Shown here: in pieces, positions 17,489 through 25,949 of the stretch
Layout: each line of letters opens with the position of its first letter
Position numbering within the stretch: position 1 is the stretch's first letter
Source of the DNA: Thermoactinomyces sp. DSM 45891
GTDB lineage: Bacteria > Bacillota > Bacilli > Thermoactinomycetales > Thermoactinomycetaceae
Length of the DNA stretch: 35,557 nucleotides
Assembly: GCF_900119485.1 (NCBI RefSeq)
Contig: NZ_FPJZ01000011.1
Span: 1 to 35,557, forward strand
Direction of reading: 5' to 3'
The notes under the pieces: generated by a model
Database searches by the model: none
Told to the model about the DNA's origin: nothing
Seen by the model: only the letters and a program-made list of their open reading frames with translations
Made by a program: the position numbers and the translations under genes

Positions 17489-17995
17489 CTAACCTAGATA
17501 ACCACGTTTCCTCATCCAACGAAATGCGCCTCGTTCAATTAAGCGATTCACTTTTGTGAAGAAACCCTCACGCTTTGACACAGGGACAACTAAGATGGTC
17601 TTTAGTCCCATTCGATTTCCACCTAGCACATCCGTTAACAGTTGATCTCCCACGACAACCGTTTCATGGCGTTTTGTATTCAAAAGTGATAACGCCTTAA
17701 CAAATGCCCTAGAAAAAGGTTTGCGTGCAGCATGAATAAACGGAATATCCAGCGGCTCAGCAAAATTTCGTACTCTTACCTGATTATTGTTAGACACAAT
17801 AATGACTTGAATGCCTTGTCCTGTTATTTCTTTTAACCACACTAGTAATTCCGGGGTTGCATCCGGACGATCTGACTCCACTAACGTATTATCTAAATCA
17901 AAAATCATTCCTTTTACGCCGTGTCCTCTTAATTCCTCCACATTGATATGGTAAATCGAAGGAACATAAGAATACGGTACCAACTGACGAAACAT
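17489..17995 (-). CDS. yqeG: YqeG-family HAD IIIA phosphatase
   Basis: The 168-residue protein belongs to the YqeG group of HAD-superfamily phosphatases. Motif I is FDLDNTLVES with Asp33 and Asp35, motif II is VIIVSNNNQ, motif III is the Lys in ARKPFSRAF, and motif IV is VVGDQLLTDVLGGNRMGL. It is the first gene of the yqeG-yqeH-aroE-nadD-yqeK-rsfS operon, as in Bacillus. The physiological substrate is not established. The ATG at 17995 has a weak ribosome binding site. Confidence 0.92.
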   Translation of the reverse strand: MFRQLVPYSYVPSIYHINVEELRGHGVKGMIFDLDNTLVESDRPDATPELLVWLKEITGQGIQVIIVSNNNQVRVRNFAEPLDIPFIHAARKPFSRAFVKALSLLNTKRHETVVVGDQLLTDVLGGNRMGLKTILVVPVSKREGFFTKVNRLIERGAFRWMRKRGYLG

Positions 17996-18065
17996 ACTTC
18001 ACATCCCGTCCAATCTGTAGCAAAAACAAGTAAGATCAACCGACCCTACAAGTCTTTTTGGCATA

Positions 18066-18095
18066 ACTATAACACATCTGTAAAAGGTGACGCAA
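18066..18095 (-). promoter_or_regulatory. Possible promoter of the yqeG operon
   Basis: On the minus strand TTGCGT (18095-18090) and TATAGT (18071-18066) are 18 bases apart, about 70 bases before the yqeG start. The -10 box is good and the -35 box moderate. It is the best candidate in this gap. Confidence 0.4.
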
Positions 18096-18123
18096 AGCCT
18101 TCCCATTAGGTTGACAAAACAAT

Positions 18124-18843
18124 TTATTTTTCAAAAACATACATATTTGCTACCTCACGATAACCTAAGGAAACGTAGAGAGGATATCCTGTTAAACTAG
18201 CTGCTAAAACACTGGTCCCGGCCCCGAAGTCTTTCGCATCCATTAACATCGTCTTACATAATGCCTTTGCGAGTCCCTTTCCTCGATACGCCTCCAATGT
18301 AATCACATGATCCAGACAAGCTATATCTCCAATTAAGGAAAAACGTCCATGTGTAACGGGTCGATTTTTTTCTACATAATAAGTAAACAACTGTTTATCC
18401 TGAATTCTCTCTGGGTCTACAATCTCTTTTTGGAAACTATCATTGACCAATAAAACTTCAGACGGTTCACGGATGAGGCATACTAAATCAGATTTCGGTT
18501 CATTCATAGAAGTTAAATCAAATGTCATTAAGTACTCTTTATATTTAAAGGTGTAACCATATTGTTCTGTAAATGCATCTAAATCAAATCCTTCTCCTTG
18601 CTCAAAAATAGTCAGCCGATGTGGCTCATGAAGCTTGCTCGAATGGAGCATTTGTAGTCCTTCAGCTAAATCGGAGTGAGTGACAAAAAACTCATTCGTT
18701 CGATTACAAACAGGCGATCCGAATATGACATGTTTCATCGGTCCCAGCTTATCTAAGCGGGACTCAGGTACAAACCGACAATAAGACCAACCTCTGACAA
18801 AATCATCTACTAACGCTTCATAAGATATCTCTGTATGTTTCAT
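18124..18843 (-). CDS. GNAT-family N-acetyltransferase
   Basis: The 239-residue protein ends with a GNAT domain at about 120-239. Strand and motif A region GDIACLDHVITLEAYRGKGLAKALCKTMLMDA contains the acetyl-CoA pyrophosphate loop (RGKGLA), and motif B ends LYVSLGYREVANMYVFEK. The N-terminal half (about 1-110) is a second, diverged domain with SRLDKLGPMKHVIFGSPVC. The ATG at 18843 follows GGAGAG. It is monocistronic between yqeG and an M24 peptidase gene. The acceptor substrate cannot be told from sequence. Confidence 0.85.
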   Translation of the reverse strand: MKHTEISYEALVDDFVRGWSYCRFVPESRLDKLGPMKHVIFGSPVCNRTNEFFVTHSDLAEGLQMLHSSKLHEPHRLTIFEQGEGFDLDAFTEQYGYTFKYKEYLMTFDLTSMNEPKSDLVCLIREPSEVLLVNDSFQKEIVDPERIQDKQLFTYYVEKNRPVTHGRFSLIGDIACLDHVITLEAYRGKGLAKALCKTMLMDAKDFGAGTSVLAASLTGYPLYVSLGYREVANMYVFEK

Positions 18844-18930
18844 ATTTTCTCTCCTTCATCTTTACCCATCCTTTTTACAATTCGCCAACCGAGAGGCTAA
18901 ATCCCTGTTTATTCGGACAATTTAGAGATA

Positions 18931-18978
18931 AAAAAATGTGCTTATATTAATCCCGAAGAGACTAATATAAGCACATTT
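18931..18978 (-). terminator. Terminator of the M24 peptidase gene
   Basis: On the minus strand AAATGTGCTTATATTA pairs with TAATATAAGCACATTT around a CG-containing loop and is followed by a T-run. It is a long, nearly perfect stem directly after the gene at 18991. Confidence 0.85.
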
Positions 18979-18990
18979 ACTTACTCTTTC

Positions 18991-20097
18991 TTACTCCTCT
19001 ACTAGTAGTAATTCTTTTGGAAAGCCCGTTAAAATCACAGGACCATCTGCCCCAACTACTATATCATCCTCGATGCGTACTCCACCTACATTGGGTAAGT
19101 AAATTCCCGGCTCAATCGTAAACACAAATCCTTCTACTAGTAAATCTTGATTCGTTTCAGTAATAGAAGGGAATTCATGAACGCTCATTCCCAGTCCATG
19201 GCCAATGCGATGTGGGAAGTAGTCACCGTATCCGGCTTGGCGAATGACATCACGTGCAGCGCGATCGATCTCTCCTAATGGAACACCAGCCTTCACTCGA
19301 TTAATAGCGGTCAATTCTGCCTCTAAAACAGTCTGATAGATTCTCTCTTGTTCAGGCGTGATGGAACCAAATGCGATAGTACGAGTAATGTCAGAGCAGT
19401 ATCCCTGCCACACCACTCCTAAGTCAAACAAAACTAGATCTCCTTTTTTCAGTTTCCGATCTCCAGGGGTTCCGTGTGGCAAGGCTGATTTTTCACCAAA
19501 TAAAACCATGGTATCAAAAGACATACCCTGAATTCCTTGTTTTTTTAGCTCATACTCGATTTTAGCAACGACTTCTGTTTCGGTGATTCCTACTTGAAGC
19601 GCCTTCACCCCAATTTCTACACCCAGATCAGCCAATTTAGCCGCTTCTTTCAAAATTTGTAACTCTTGATCGTCTTTTACTTGGCGCATCAAATTCATTT
19701 GTTTCTCAATATCCGTAAATGCAATCTCCGCTCCCAGAGATTGCACTCGCAGAGCACGTGAGTAGGGGATTGAATCCATCTCAATGGCTACTTTCATATC
19801 CGGCCGGGCAAATGATTTCTCTGACAATGAATCTTGAAGAATGAACCAAGGGTCCTGTGTATCATCATAACTAATGATTTCTCCACTCCAACCTGATTGC
19901 TGAGCGGCAGCTTGATCTAACTTCGGACAAATTAAGAGAGGATCATGAAGCGGTGGAATTAGGAGTCCCAATAGTCTCTCATGAGGCTCTGAGTCAAAAC
20001 CAGTTAGATAGTAGATATTTCGCGAATGACTAATAAAAGCAAAATCAATATGTTGTTCTTGTAACCAGCTTTGAAGTTTACCTATTCGAAGATTCAT
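18991..20097 (-). CDS. M24-family Xaa-Pro peptidase (aminopeptidase P-like)
   Basis: This 368-residue enzyme should remove N-terminal residues before proline from peptides. It has the N-terminal creatinase-like domain (about 1-135, with SRNIYYLTGFDSEPHERLL) and the pita-bread catalytic domain. All five dinuclear metal ligands are present: Asp225 (LFDLG), Asp236 (SDITRT), His300 (HRIGHGLG), Glu329 (TIEPGIY) and Glu343 (RIEDDIVV). The length and HGTPGDRKLKKGDLVLFD stretch match Bacillus YkvY/YqhT-type Xaa-Pro dipeptidases. The ATG at 20097 has an AAGGAA site. It is monocistronic with its own terminator. Confidence 0.92.
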   Translation of the reverse strand: MNLRIGKLQSWLQEQHIDFAFISHSRNIYYLTGFDSEPHERLLGLLIPPLHDPLLICPKLDQAAAQQSGWSGEIISYDDTQDPWFILQDSLSEKSFARPDMKVAIEMDSIPYSRALRVQSLGAEIAFTDIEKQMNLMRQVKDDQELQILKEAAKLADLGVEIGVKALQVGITETEVVAKIEYELKKQGIQGMSFDTMVLFGEKSALPHGTPGDRKLKKGDLVLFDLGVVWQGYCSDITRTIAFGSITPEQERIYQTVLEAELTAINRVKAGVPLGEIDRAARDVIRQAGYGDYFPHRIGHGLGMSVHEFPSITETNQDLLVEGFVFTIEPGIYLPNVGGVRIEDDIVVGADGPVILTGFPKELLLVEE

Positions 20098-20135
20098 CTG
20101 CTTTCATTCCTTCACGTTAAAATGCTTACCATTTC

Positions 20136-20164
20136 ATTAGAGCAAATTGATTCCATTTTGACAA
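20136..20164 (-). promoter_or_regulatory. Possible promoter of the M24 peptidase gene
   Basis: On the minus strand TTGTCA (20164-20159) and TCTAAT (20141-20136) are 17 bases apart, 39 bases before the start codon. Each box has one or two mismatches to the SigA consensus. Confidence 0.4.
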
Positions 20165-20219
20165 TTTTTATTTCAATACACGTCCATATACCACTTATCC
20201 TATTTCCATGATCCACCTG

Positions 20220-20248
20220 TTTACTATATATATACTAGGGTATATAAT
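20220..20248 (+). promoter_or_regulatory. Possible promoter of the zinc-ribbon gene
   Basis: TATAAT at 20243-20248 lies 17 bases after a weak TTTACT (20220-20225). The surrounding 20220-20260 is an alternating TA-rich stretch, so the match could be chance. Confidence 0.35.
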
Positions 20249-20338
20249 GGTGTATATCATCCTAATCTGTCCGGCTATCAATCCTGTTGGAGAAGCGACT
20301 TTGAATTACACGATATTTATTGAGAAAGAGAGGAATTC

Positions 20339-20491
20339 ATGATGAAAAATCATATGTATTTGTGCGAACAGTGTGGTCACTCAACCGCAAAATACGAAGC
20401 TCGCACATATATGAACGGTTCAAATCAATTAGTTTGTCAGAAGTGTTTACACGAGTTACGAGATCAATCACATAAAAAGAATGCAAATTAA
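20339..20491 (+). CDS. Small zinc-ribbon protein, 50 residues
   Basis: This short frame runs from ATG ATG at 20339 (GAGAGGA site 5-7 bases upstream) to TAA. The product has two Cys-x2-Cys pairs, LCEQCGH and LVCQKCLHEL, spaced about 25 residues apart, the pattern of a treble-clef or zinc-ribbon knuckle. It therefore probably binds one zinc ion. A terminator stem follows immediately, so it is a self-contained transcription unit. Such mini zinc ribbons are common in Bacillales, but the function of this one is unknown. Confidence 0.75.
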   Translation: MMKNHMYLCEQCGHSTAKYEARTYMNGSNQLVCQKCLHELRDQSHKKNAN

Positions 20492-20528
20492 AAGCTACTG
20501 GATCATCCGTGAGATCCAGTAGCTTTCT
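20489..20528. terminator. Terminator shared by the zinc-ribbon gene and the minus-strand gene
   Basis: AAAGCTACTGGATC pairs with GATCCAGTAGCTTT around a short loop. A flanking A-run on the left and T-run on the right let it act in both directions, ending the zinc-ribbon gene and the 20529 gene. Confidence 0.85.
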
Positions 20529-20675
20529 TTACCACAAACTACGCTCTGACTTTCTATCATCCGCTACATACTCTGACCACTTCTCTTTAAACTCTTCTAA
20601 CGAAATCTTTCCAGACTGAATCTCAAGCAAATCCTGTATAGCCATACACTGAGAAACATCCAACACATGACCCAA
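20529..20675 (-). CDS. Small hypothetical protein, 48 residues (possible detached C-terminus)
   Basis: The frame is open to 20855, but its upstream part only shadows the next gene. A TTG at 20675, 8 bases after a GAGGGGGT site, gives a 48-residue product with a clear helical core (AIQDLLEIQSGKISLEEFKE, then KWSEYV). That core looks like genuine coding sequence. It starts 34 bases after the stop of the 213-residue gene and ends at a good terminator. It may be a separate small gene or a C-terminus cut off by a frameshift. I cannot decide by eye. Confidence 0.5.
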   Translation of the reverse strand: MGHVLDVSQCMAIQDLLEIQSGKISLEEFKEKWSEYVADDRKSERSLW

Positions 20676-20709
20676 GTCAAAAGACCCCCTCAAACCCTTT
20701 TCACAACAT

Positions 20710-21351
20710 CTACAACCATTGAAACCCAAACCTACGCTCCAAAACTTGACCCTCCCAGGCAAAAGAAAGGGCAACCGTTTTAGCATGCTCAATCGCTTGA
20801 TATAAACTGAAGTATGATTCGTCCTCATCAGCATTCCAAATGGTAATCGCTTCATATTTTGTAAAGCCTAACAGTTGCAAAAAACGCCATAACGCATGAT
20901 CCATTTTAGATTCCGTGTACGGCTCTTGAAATGGATCAATATAATAACGATCTCCAGTTGTAATATGGACAACTTCTCGACTAGAAAAATAGTTTTGAAT
21001 TTGTTGTTCGTCCTGAAAAAAGCCGTGAATAGCCGAACCAAGCTTAATAAGACTCGCTTGGAGGTCGACATGATATTCACCTGTCACAAAGAGATAGCGA
21101 TCTGCTTCTAAAAATGAATGAATCCATTCATTTAGTTTTTGATCAAGTAAGTGAATAGGTTGATCTGTGGTGTGTGGGATTGAATGAAGGAGAGCATGCG
21201 AGTGTACTGCAGAAGAAGTGGAAGGACCCCAAATAAATTGATCTTCGGGGCATGCAAGCTGATATGTCTCCAAAAATTTATGAAGCACCTTTTCAACAGA
21301 CTCTGATCGTTCAAAGGAAGAAAGTGCATGAAAAATAAAAACCGTACCCAT
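20710..21351 (-). CDS. Hypothetical protein, 213 residues
   Basis: The frame opens at 21498, but AGGGGAGGA lies 5 bases before the ATG at 21351, which is clearly the start. The product begins MGTVFIFHALSSFERSESVE and has a soluble alpha/beta composition. Features seen are EDQFIWGPSTSSAVHSHALL, a DRYLFVTGEYHVDLQASLIK stretch that looks like a buried strand-helix unit, and GFTKYEAITIWNADEDESYF near the end. No signal peptide or membrane segment is seen. I do not recognise the family. It may form an operon with the 48-residue frame downstream. Confidence 0.65.
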   Translation of the reverse strand: MGTVFIFHALSSFERSESVEKVLHKFLETYQLACPEDQFIWGPSTSSAVHSHALLHSIPHTTDQPIHLLDQKLNEWIHSFLEADRYLFVTGEYHVDLQASLIKLGSAIHGFFQDEQQIQNYFSSREVVHITTGDRYYIDPFQEPYTESKMDHALWRFLQLLGFTKYEAITIWNADEDESYFSLYQAIEHAKTVALSFAWEGQVLERRFGFQWL

Positions 21352-21551
21352 ATATCCTCCCCTTATCAGAGGATCAGTAGTACGAGGAATTTGAGAAAGC
21401 TTGTTCGTATATGAGTAAATAATAGAATAACAACCTTTATCATATTCTACATTTACTCTCCAGTTCCTCTTCGATCCACAAATTTTTATATAGTCCATCT
21501 ATATCAACTGTACCTGAATTTTAGAACTTCGCACAGAATGAATCGAAATCC

Positions 21552-22940
21552 CTATCTTCTCTTCTTTTCACGTATATAGTAGGAAAGAATGGACCAAACT
21601 CCTGCTGCCATCACGCCAAGTAGTAATCCAACCTCAATCCATGCAATCCAATAATTACCCATCACTTGAAAGGCCATTGTATTTTTCACAATATCCCATC
21701 CATCGGCAATCGTTGAAATCATAATATAAAAAAAGCTAAAAATAAGGACCATCTGCTCTAACTTTAACCTTCGTTTACTCTCTTCCATCTCCAACATCGT
21801 CGTCATCGCATCCAGCTCCAAATGAAGCTCGTCCATTAGTTCTTCTATTCGATAACTACGACGAACCATCTCGTATAGACGAGCAATATGTGTAATTCGG
21901 CTTACTTGTTTAAAGGAACACCTCAACGTAAAGAAAACCATTCTTTTCTTTAGTTCCCGTACCTCAACAAAAGCTTGTTTCTCTTGCCCATCCAATTGGT
22001 GGGGTAAATGAGAGGCTAGAATCGAAAAATATTGTAGGGAGTAAAATTGGTGTAACGTTAAGACATACATATAAAAGTAATTACTTTTTAAATTTTGTTG
22101 GTTTTCTCCTAATAGAAATTCATTTGAATCCTTATTATTGGTCAAGTGGCACACGTGAGCTATTCCCTCTACTGATACACGCCAGTAGCTATTCTGAAAA
22201 ATCCTCATCGTCTCCTCATCTTCATTCAACTCGATTCGGGGAGGATTATGTATCTCGTGATAGGTCCTACTCAACAAATATAAGCTTTTCATAAACTCGC
22301 GATGATCCGAAGGTTGGTCCATTTCTTCTAAGGCAACCGCGTTGTACACGAGAACATTTTTCGTAGATCCGTATCTTGATTCAAATAAAGTTGCCACTTG
22401 TATTTGCTTAAAAATCTTATGCATACATCTACCTAGATTACATTGGACCGGATAACGATCATACTTTTGTAACTTTCGCACAAACCGTTCAGAGCTTTGG
22501 AGAAATTGCTTCACATAATAGTTATTTTGAATGAGGTCAGATAAATCTTGCCCCTTAGGATATGCGATCGAAATAGTTAGAAATCCAATCTGTGTCTCAA
22601 ACAAAATTAAACTTACTTCACATAGATAAAGTTCGTATTCATAATCCTTGTGTCCAAAAGAAATAATCTGATTTTTATTAGGAAGATCATATTTGGTGCA
22701 ACCATCTTGTGTTAATACAAAACGAGATCCAATCGATTGATTATCGCTGGGACCCGACTGTATCAATCGATCAATATGATGAAACAAACGCTTGCCCGAG
22801 ATATTTTTTACTCTCCATATCTTCCCATCCGTATCCCTACCAACTTCTTCCTCCAAATCTTTTGTTAATTTTCGATAAGAAGCGTTATAGGCAAATGGTA
22901 CCATCATCTTTGTAATCTGTCGTTCCACTATTGCCTTCAT
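21552..22940 (-). CDS. Membrane protein with CorA-like topology, function unknown
   Basis: From the ATG at 22940 (GGAG, 7 bases upstream; an ATG at 22946 is too close) the protein has 462 residues. About 370 residues are cytosolic and mixed alpha/beta. They are followed by a long charged helix (ELMDELHLELDAMTTMLEME) and two C-terminal membrane segments at about 398-418 (MVLIFSFFYIMISTIADGW) and 432-455 (WIAWIEVGLLLGVMAAGVW), ending in RREKK-type positive residues. Between the segments is the sequence AFQVMGNYW. A cytosolic funnel, long helix and two terminal membrane helices with a Met-Gly-Asn near the loop recall the CorA Mg2+ channel fold. However, the classic GMN order and known CorA signatures are not present, so transport is only a suggestion. 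Confidence 0.6.
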   Translation of the reverse strand: MKAIVERQITKMMVPFAYNASYRKLTKDLEEEVGRDTDGKIWRVKNISGKRLFHHIDRLIQSGPSDNQSIGSRFVLTQDGCTKYDLPNKNQIISFGHKDYEYELYLCEVSLILFETQIGFLTISIAYPKGQDLSDLIQNNYYVKQFLQSSERFVRKLQKYDRYPVQCNLGRCMHKIFKQIQVATLFESRYGSTKNVLVYNAVALEEMDQPSDHREFMKSLYLLSRTYHEIHNPPRIELNEDEETMRIFQNSYWRVSVEGIAHVCHLTNNKDSNEFLLGENQQNLKSNYFYMYVLTLHQFYSLQYFSILASHLPHQLDGQEKQAFVEVRELKKRMVFFTLRCSFKQVSRITHIARLYEMVRRSYRIEELMDELHLELDAMTTMLEMEESKRRLKLEQMVLIFSFFYIMISTIADGWDIVKNTMAFQVMGNYWIAWIEVGLLLGVMAAGVWSILSYYIREKKRR

Positions 22941-23202
22941 ATACATTCTCCGTTAACAGATGGAATTATAATAAATACCTAAAGAATTATACTACCATAA
23001 AATCATAAAGCAGATAAAATCCTATTAAAATGGTTTCACCAATCTTTGTCGAATAATACCTATGGCTAGGAAATTATCACTTTAATTTCCTATTAAAACT
23101 AAAAAATCATATAAAATAGAAAATTTTATATAAATATACAATTCATTATGTTACAATTTACATGTATTAAATTAAGTTCACGCATTTAGAGGAGGAAGTC
23201 TT
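22941..23202. other. AT-rich intergenic region between divergent genes
   Basis: This 262-base gap separates two divergent genes and is very AT-rich at 22980-23170. It must hold both promoters, but several -10-like boxes are possible and none has a convincing partner. A GAGGAGG site for the subtilase gene lies at its right end. Confidence 0.5.
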
Positions 23203-25893
23203 TTGAGAAAAACAGGAACTATTGTGCTAAGTACCTTGCTTGCCGTCTCTGTTTCTAGCCTAGGATGGCTCTCTCCCAGTGCAGAGGCAGCTACATCAAA
23301 AAAGTTGTCTAAGCAAATGGAAGAAAAGATTGCCAAATTAGCAAAGAACAAAGTGTCGAAATATATCGATACGAAATCTAGGAAGTCTGTTGATGTCATC
23401 GTTCAGATGAATCAACAACCAGTTGGAGAAGTGGTTAAAAACCATAAGCAACTGAAATCTTCTCCAGCCAAAGATTATCAAATGCAGATGAAAGAAGCAC
23501 TCAATCAAGCTGAGAAGAAGCTCACAAGGGTAAACTCAAAGGTAAAAGTGAAACAGAGATTTGATACCGTCTTTTCTGGTTTTGCTGTTTCCGTACCCGC
23601 GAACCAAATCCATAAATTAGCCGCAATGCCTGAGGTAAAAGCAGTATATCCTGCCTTAAAGTATAAAGCTTTAGGCACCGGCAGTTCTACAGTAGGCGCA
23701 CCTGAAGTTTGGAAACTGAAAGATGCACAAGGTCTTCCTGTGGATGGCAGAGGAATCAAGGTAGCTGTAATTGACACAGGAATCGACTCCAATCACCCTG
23801 ATTTAAAGAATAATTACATCGGAGGATATGATGTAGTGGATCGGGATAATGATCCGCAGGACGAGCAAGGTCACGGTACTCATGTAGCAGGTATTATTGC
23901 CGCAAACGGTGAGGTCAAAGGAGTAGCACCCGAAGCTTCTCTCCTAGCTTATCGCGTTTTAGGAAATCAAGGTGGAACGACAAGTGATATCTTAACCGGG
24001 ATTGAAATGGCAGTCAGAGACGGTGCAGATGTGATGAACCTCTCACTCGGAGCAAGTGCGAACTATCCTGACGATCCTCTCGTATCAGCGCTAAATCATG
24101 CAGCTAAAATCGGTGTTTCTGTAACAGTTGCAAACGGAAACTCTGGCGGAGATGCATGGACAGTTGGTGTTCCTGCAACGGCTGATAAGGTAATCTCTGT
24201 AGGTGCTTCCACTCTAGAAAAAGAGTTCCCGAAATTCGAAGTGGTTGGAACAGAGACCTCCTTTGATGGCGCTCAACTCACCAAGATGAAATTCCCTAGC
24301 AACTCTCAGTTTGAAATAGTCGATGTTGGATTTGGCTCTCCACTTGATTACAAGAAAGTAAATGTAAAAGGAAAGTACGTACTGGTCCAACAGGGAGCAG
24401 CAAAGCAAGATATCTATGTATCAAATGCTCATAAAGCCGGAGCAACCGGAGTTCTTTTATATATGAAAGGGCAGGAGCAAGAAGCACTACAAGATATCGA
24501 GGCTAGCTTAGAAAATAAAATCCCTGCCGTACAATTAGCAGCAAAAGATGCAACCCATCTAAAAGCGTCACTAAAAGCTGGTAAAACCATTGCGTCCTTG
24601 AAAGAATACAAACCTTACGAGTTTATGGCCGAATTTAGTTCACGTGGACCTGTTCATGAAACATGGGCAGTGAAACCAGATGTTGTAGCTCCCGGTGTGG
24701 CTATTAAAAGTACTGTACCAGGGGAAGAAAAGTATGCAGAATACGATGGGACAAGCATGGCAGCCCCACAAGTAGCTGGAGCAGCAGCTTTACTCCGTCA
24801 AATGCATCCTGATTGGACACCTGAAGATGTAAAAGCATCTCTTTCCAATACAGCAAAAACATTAGCAGACATAACCGGAAAACGCTATGATGTAATGACA
24901 CAAGGCTCAGGTCGTATTGATATCCCGAAAGCAATTCAGGCAACTACGCTCGTCACACCGAATAACTTCACATTTGGTCTTGTAAAACCAAACAGTGGAG
25001 AAGTCACGCTCGAGAAGAAACTTACCGTTAAAAATACAACTGGAGCAAATCAAACCTATACGAGCCGTGTTGAAATGACTACAAACACGGGGATTCAAGT
25101 TCAAGCCCCAAATCAAATAGTAGTGGATGCAAAAAGTCAGGAAGATCTTACTGTAAAAATCACAGTAGATAGTTCCCTTCCTCGTGAAGTCTACTCAGGC
25201 TATCTCTACTTAACAGGAGGGAAAGAAGAGCTAAAAGTTCCATTTACCTTTAGCATCGACCCTGCCAGCTACAACCGTGTGAACTACTTAGGTGTAAGTG
25301 ACCTTATATTCTCACCAAATGAAGATGGAAAAGAAGAGTCTACTACCCTTTCCTACTATATTCCTACCGTCGCCAAACACCTAAACTTCTACCTACGAAA
25401 TCTGGATGATGAAAGTAAAGTAAGCTTGATCCATCAAAGTGAAAACGTTGGGTCCGGATGGCATGGTATGAAGTGGACAGGAAATACAGTGGATAAAAAG
25501 GCAGTTCCAGAAGGAATCTATGAAATGCAAGCAGTAGCATCCGATGATGAGATAGAAAGCTCTACTGCTGCTCTTGTATTAGTAGACAAAACAGCACCCG
25601 TCATCACAGCAAATCTCAACGAAGAAGGTCAAAAAATTAACCTGAAGATCGAAGATTTCCTAATGCAGTACAACTACATTTTCAAAATGTTTGGCTTAGC
25701 ACAAGATGATCTTGTAAAAGTAGAGTACATCCTTGAAGGAACAAACGACCGAGTACGCATTCCTCTTGATGAAGAGAAAATGGAGATCGAAATCAAACCA
25801 GAATGGCTTGAGTCAGGCAAGACAAGCATGACCATCCTTGCCACAGACGATGCTGGAAACCAAACCAAAACGAAAGTAAGTCTCACGAAGTAA
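23203..25893 (+). CDS. Secreted subtilisin-family serine protease (Vpr-like)
   Basis: The 896-residue protease starts at TTG 23203 after GAGGAGGAAG. A signal peptide (about 1-29, ending SAEAA) is followed by an I9 propeptide inhibitor at about 60-150 and the S8 catalytic domain at about 180-580. The catalytic triad is Asp191 (VIDTGID), His224 (GHGTHVAG) and Ser518 (DGTSMAAPQ), with oxyanion Asn313 (ANGNSGG). A PA domain is inserted between His and Ser (about 370-470, VLVQQGAAKQDIYVSNAHKA). After residue 590 come an Fn3-like domain, a FlgD/Ig-like domain containing FSPNEDGKEE and LPEGIY-type VPEGIYEMQAV, and a final beta-rich domain. This order matches Bacillus Vpr, plus an extra C-terminal extension. 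It should degrade extracellular protein. Confidence 0.93.
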   Translation: MRKTGTIVLSTLLAVSVSSLGWLSPSAEAATSKKLSKQMEEKIAKLAKNKVSKYIDTKSRKSVDVIVQMNQQPVGEVVKNHKQLKSSPAKDYQMQMKEALNQAEKKLTRVNSKVKVKQRFDTVFSGFAVSVPANQIHKLAAMPEVKAVYPALKYKALGTGSSTVGAPEVWKLKDAQGLPVDGRGIKVAVIDTGIDSNHPDLKNNYIGGYDVVDRDNDPQDEQGHGTHVAGIIAANGEVKGVAPEASLLAYRVLGNQGGTTSDILTGIEMAVRDGADVMNLSLGASANYPDDPLVSALNHAAKIGVSVTVANGNSGGDAWTVGVPATADKVISVGASTLEKEFPKFEVVGTETSFDGAQLTKMKFPSNSQFEIVDVGFGSPLDYKKVNVKGKYVLVQQGAAKQDIYVSNAHKAGATGVLLYMKGQEQEALQDIEASLENKIPAVQLAAKDATHLKASLKAGKTIASLKEYKPYEFMAEFSSRGPVHETWAVKPDVVAPGVAIKSTVPGEEKYAEYDGTSMAAPQVAGAAALLRQMHPDWTPEDVKASLSNTAKTLADITGKRYDVMTQGSGRIDIPKAIQATTLVTPNNFTFGLVKPNSGEVTLEKKLTVKNTTGANQTYTSRVEMTTNTGIQVQAPNQIVVDAKSQEDLTVKITVDSSLPREVYSGYLYLTGGKEELKVPFTFSIDPASYNRVNYLGVSDLIFSPNEDGKEESTTLSYYIPTVAKHLNFYLRNLDDESKVSLIHQSENVGSGWHGMKWTGNTVDKKAVPEGIYEMQAVASDDEIESSTAALVLVDKTAPVITANLNEEGQKINLKIEDFLMQYNYIFKMFGLAQDDLVKVEYILEGTNDRVRIPLDEEKMEIEIKPEWLESGKTSMTILATDDAGNQTKTKVSLTK

Positions 25894-25910
25894 ATCGTTT
25901 CATTATATGA

Positions 25911-25946
25911 AGAAACCACTGATCTGTGCTATGATCAGTGGTTTTT
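25911..25946. terminator. Terminator of the subtilase gene
   Basis: AAACCACTGATC (25913-25924) pairs with GATCAGTGGTTT (25933-25944) around an 8-base loop and runs into TTT on the plus strand. The aroA stop on the minus strand is 4 bases away, so the stem may serve both, though its left-hand T-run is poor. Confidence 0.85.
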
Positions 25947-25949
25947 AGT

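Noticed and set aside
20220..20260. TA-rich alternating stretch as an origin or structured element
   Set aside because: It is short, without DnaA-box-like repeats, and is adequately explained as promoter DNA of the zinc-ribbon gene.
23505..25116. Several minus-strand frames of 60-95 codons inside the subtilase gene
   Set aside because: They are antisense to conserved catalytic motifs and have unlikely composition.
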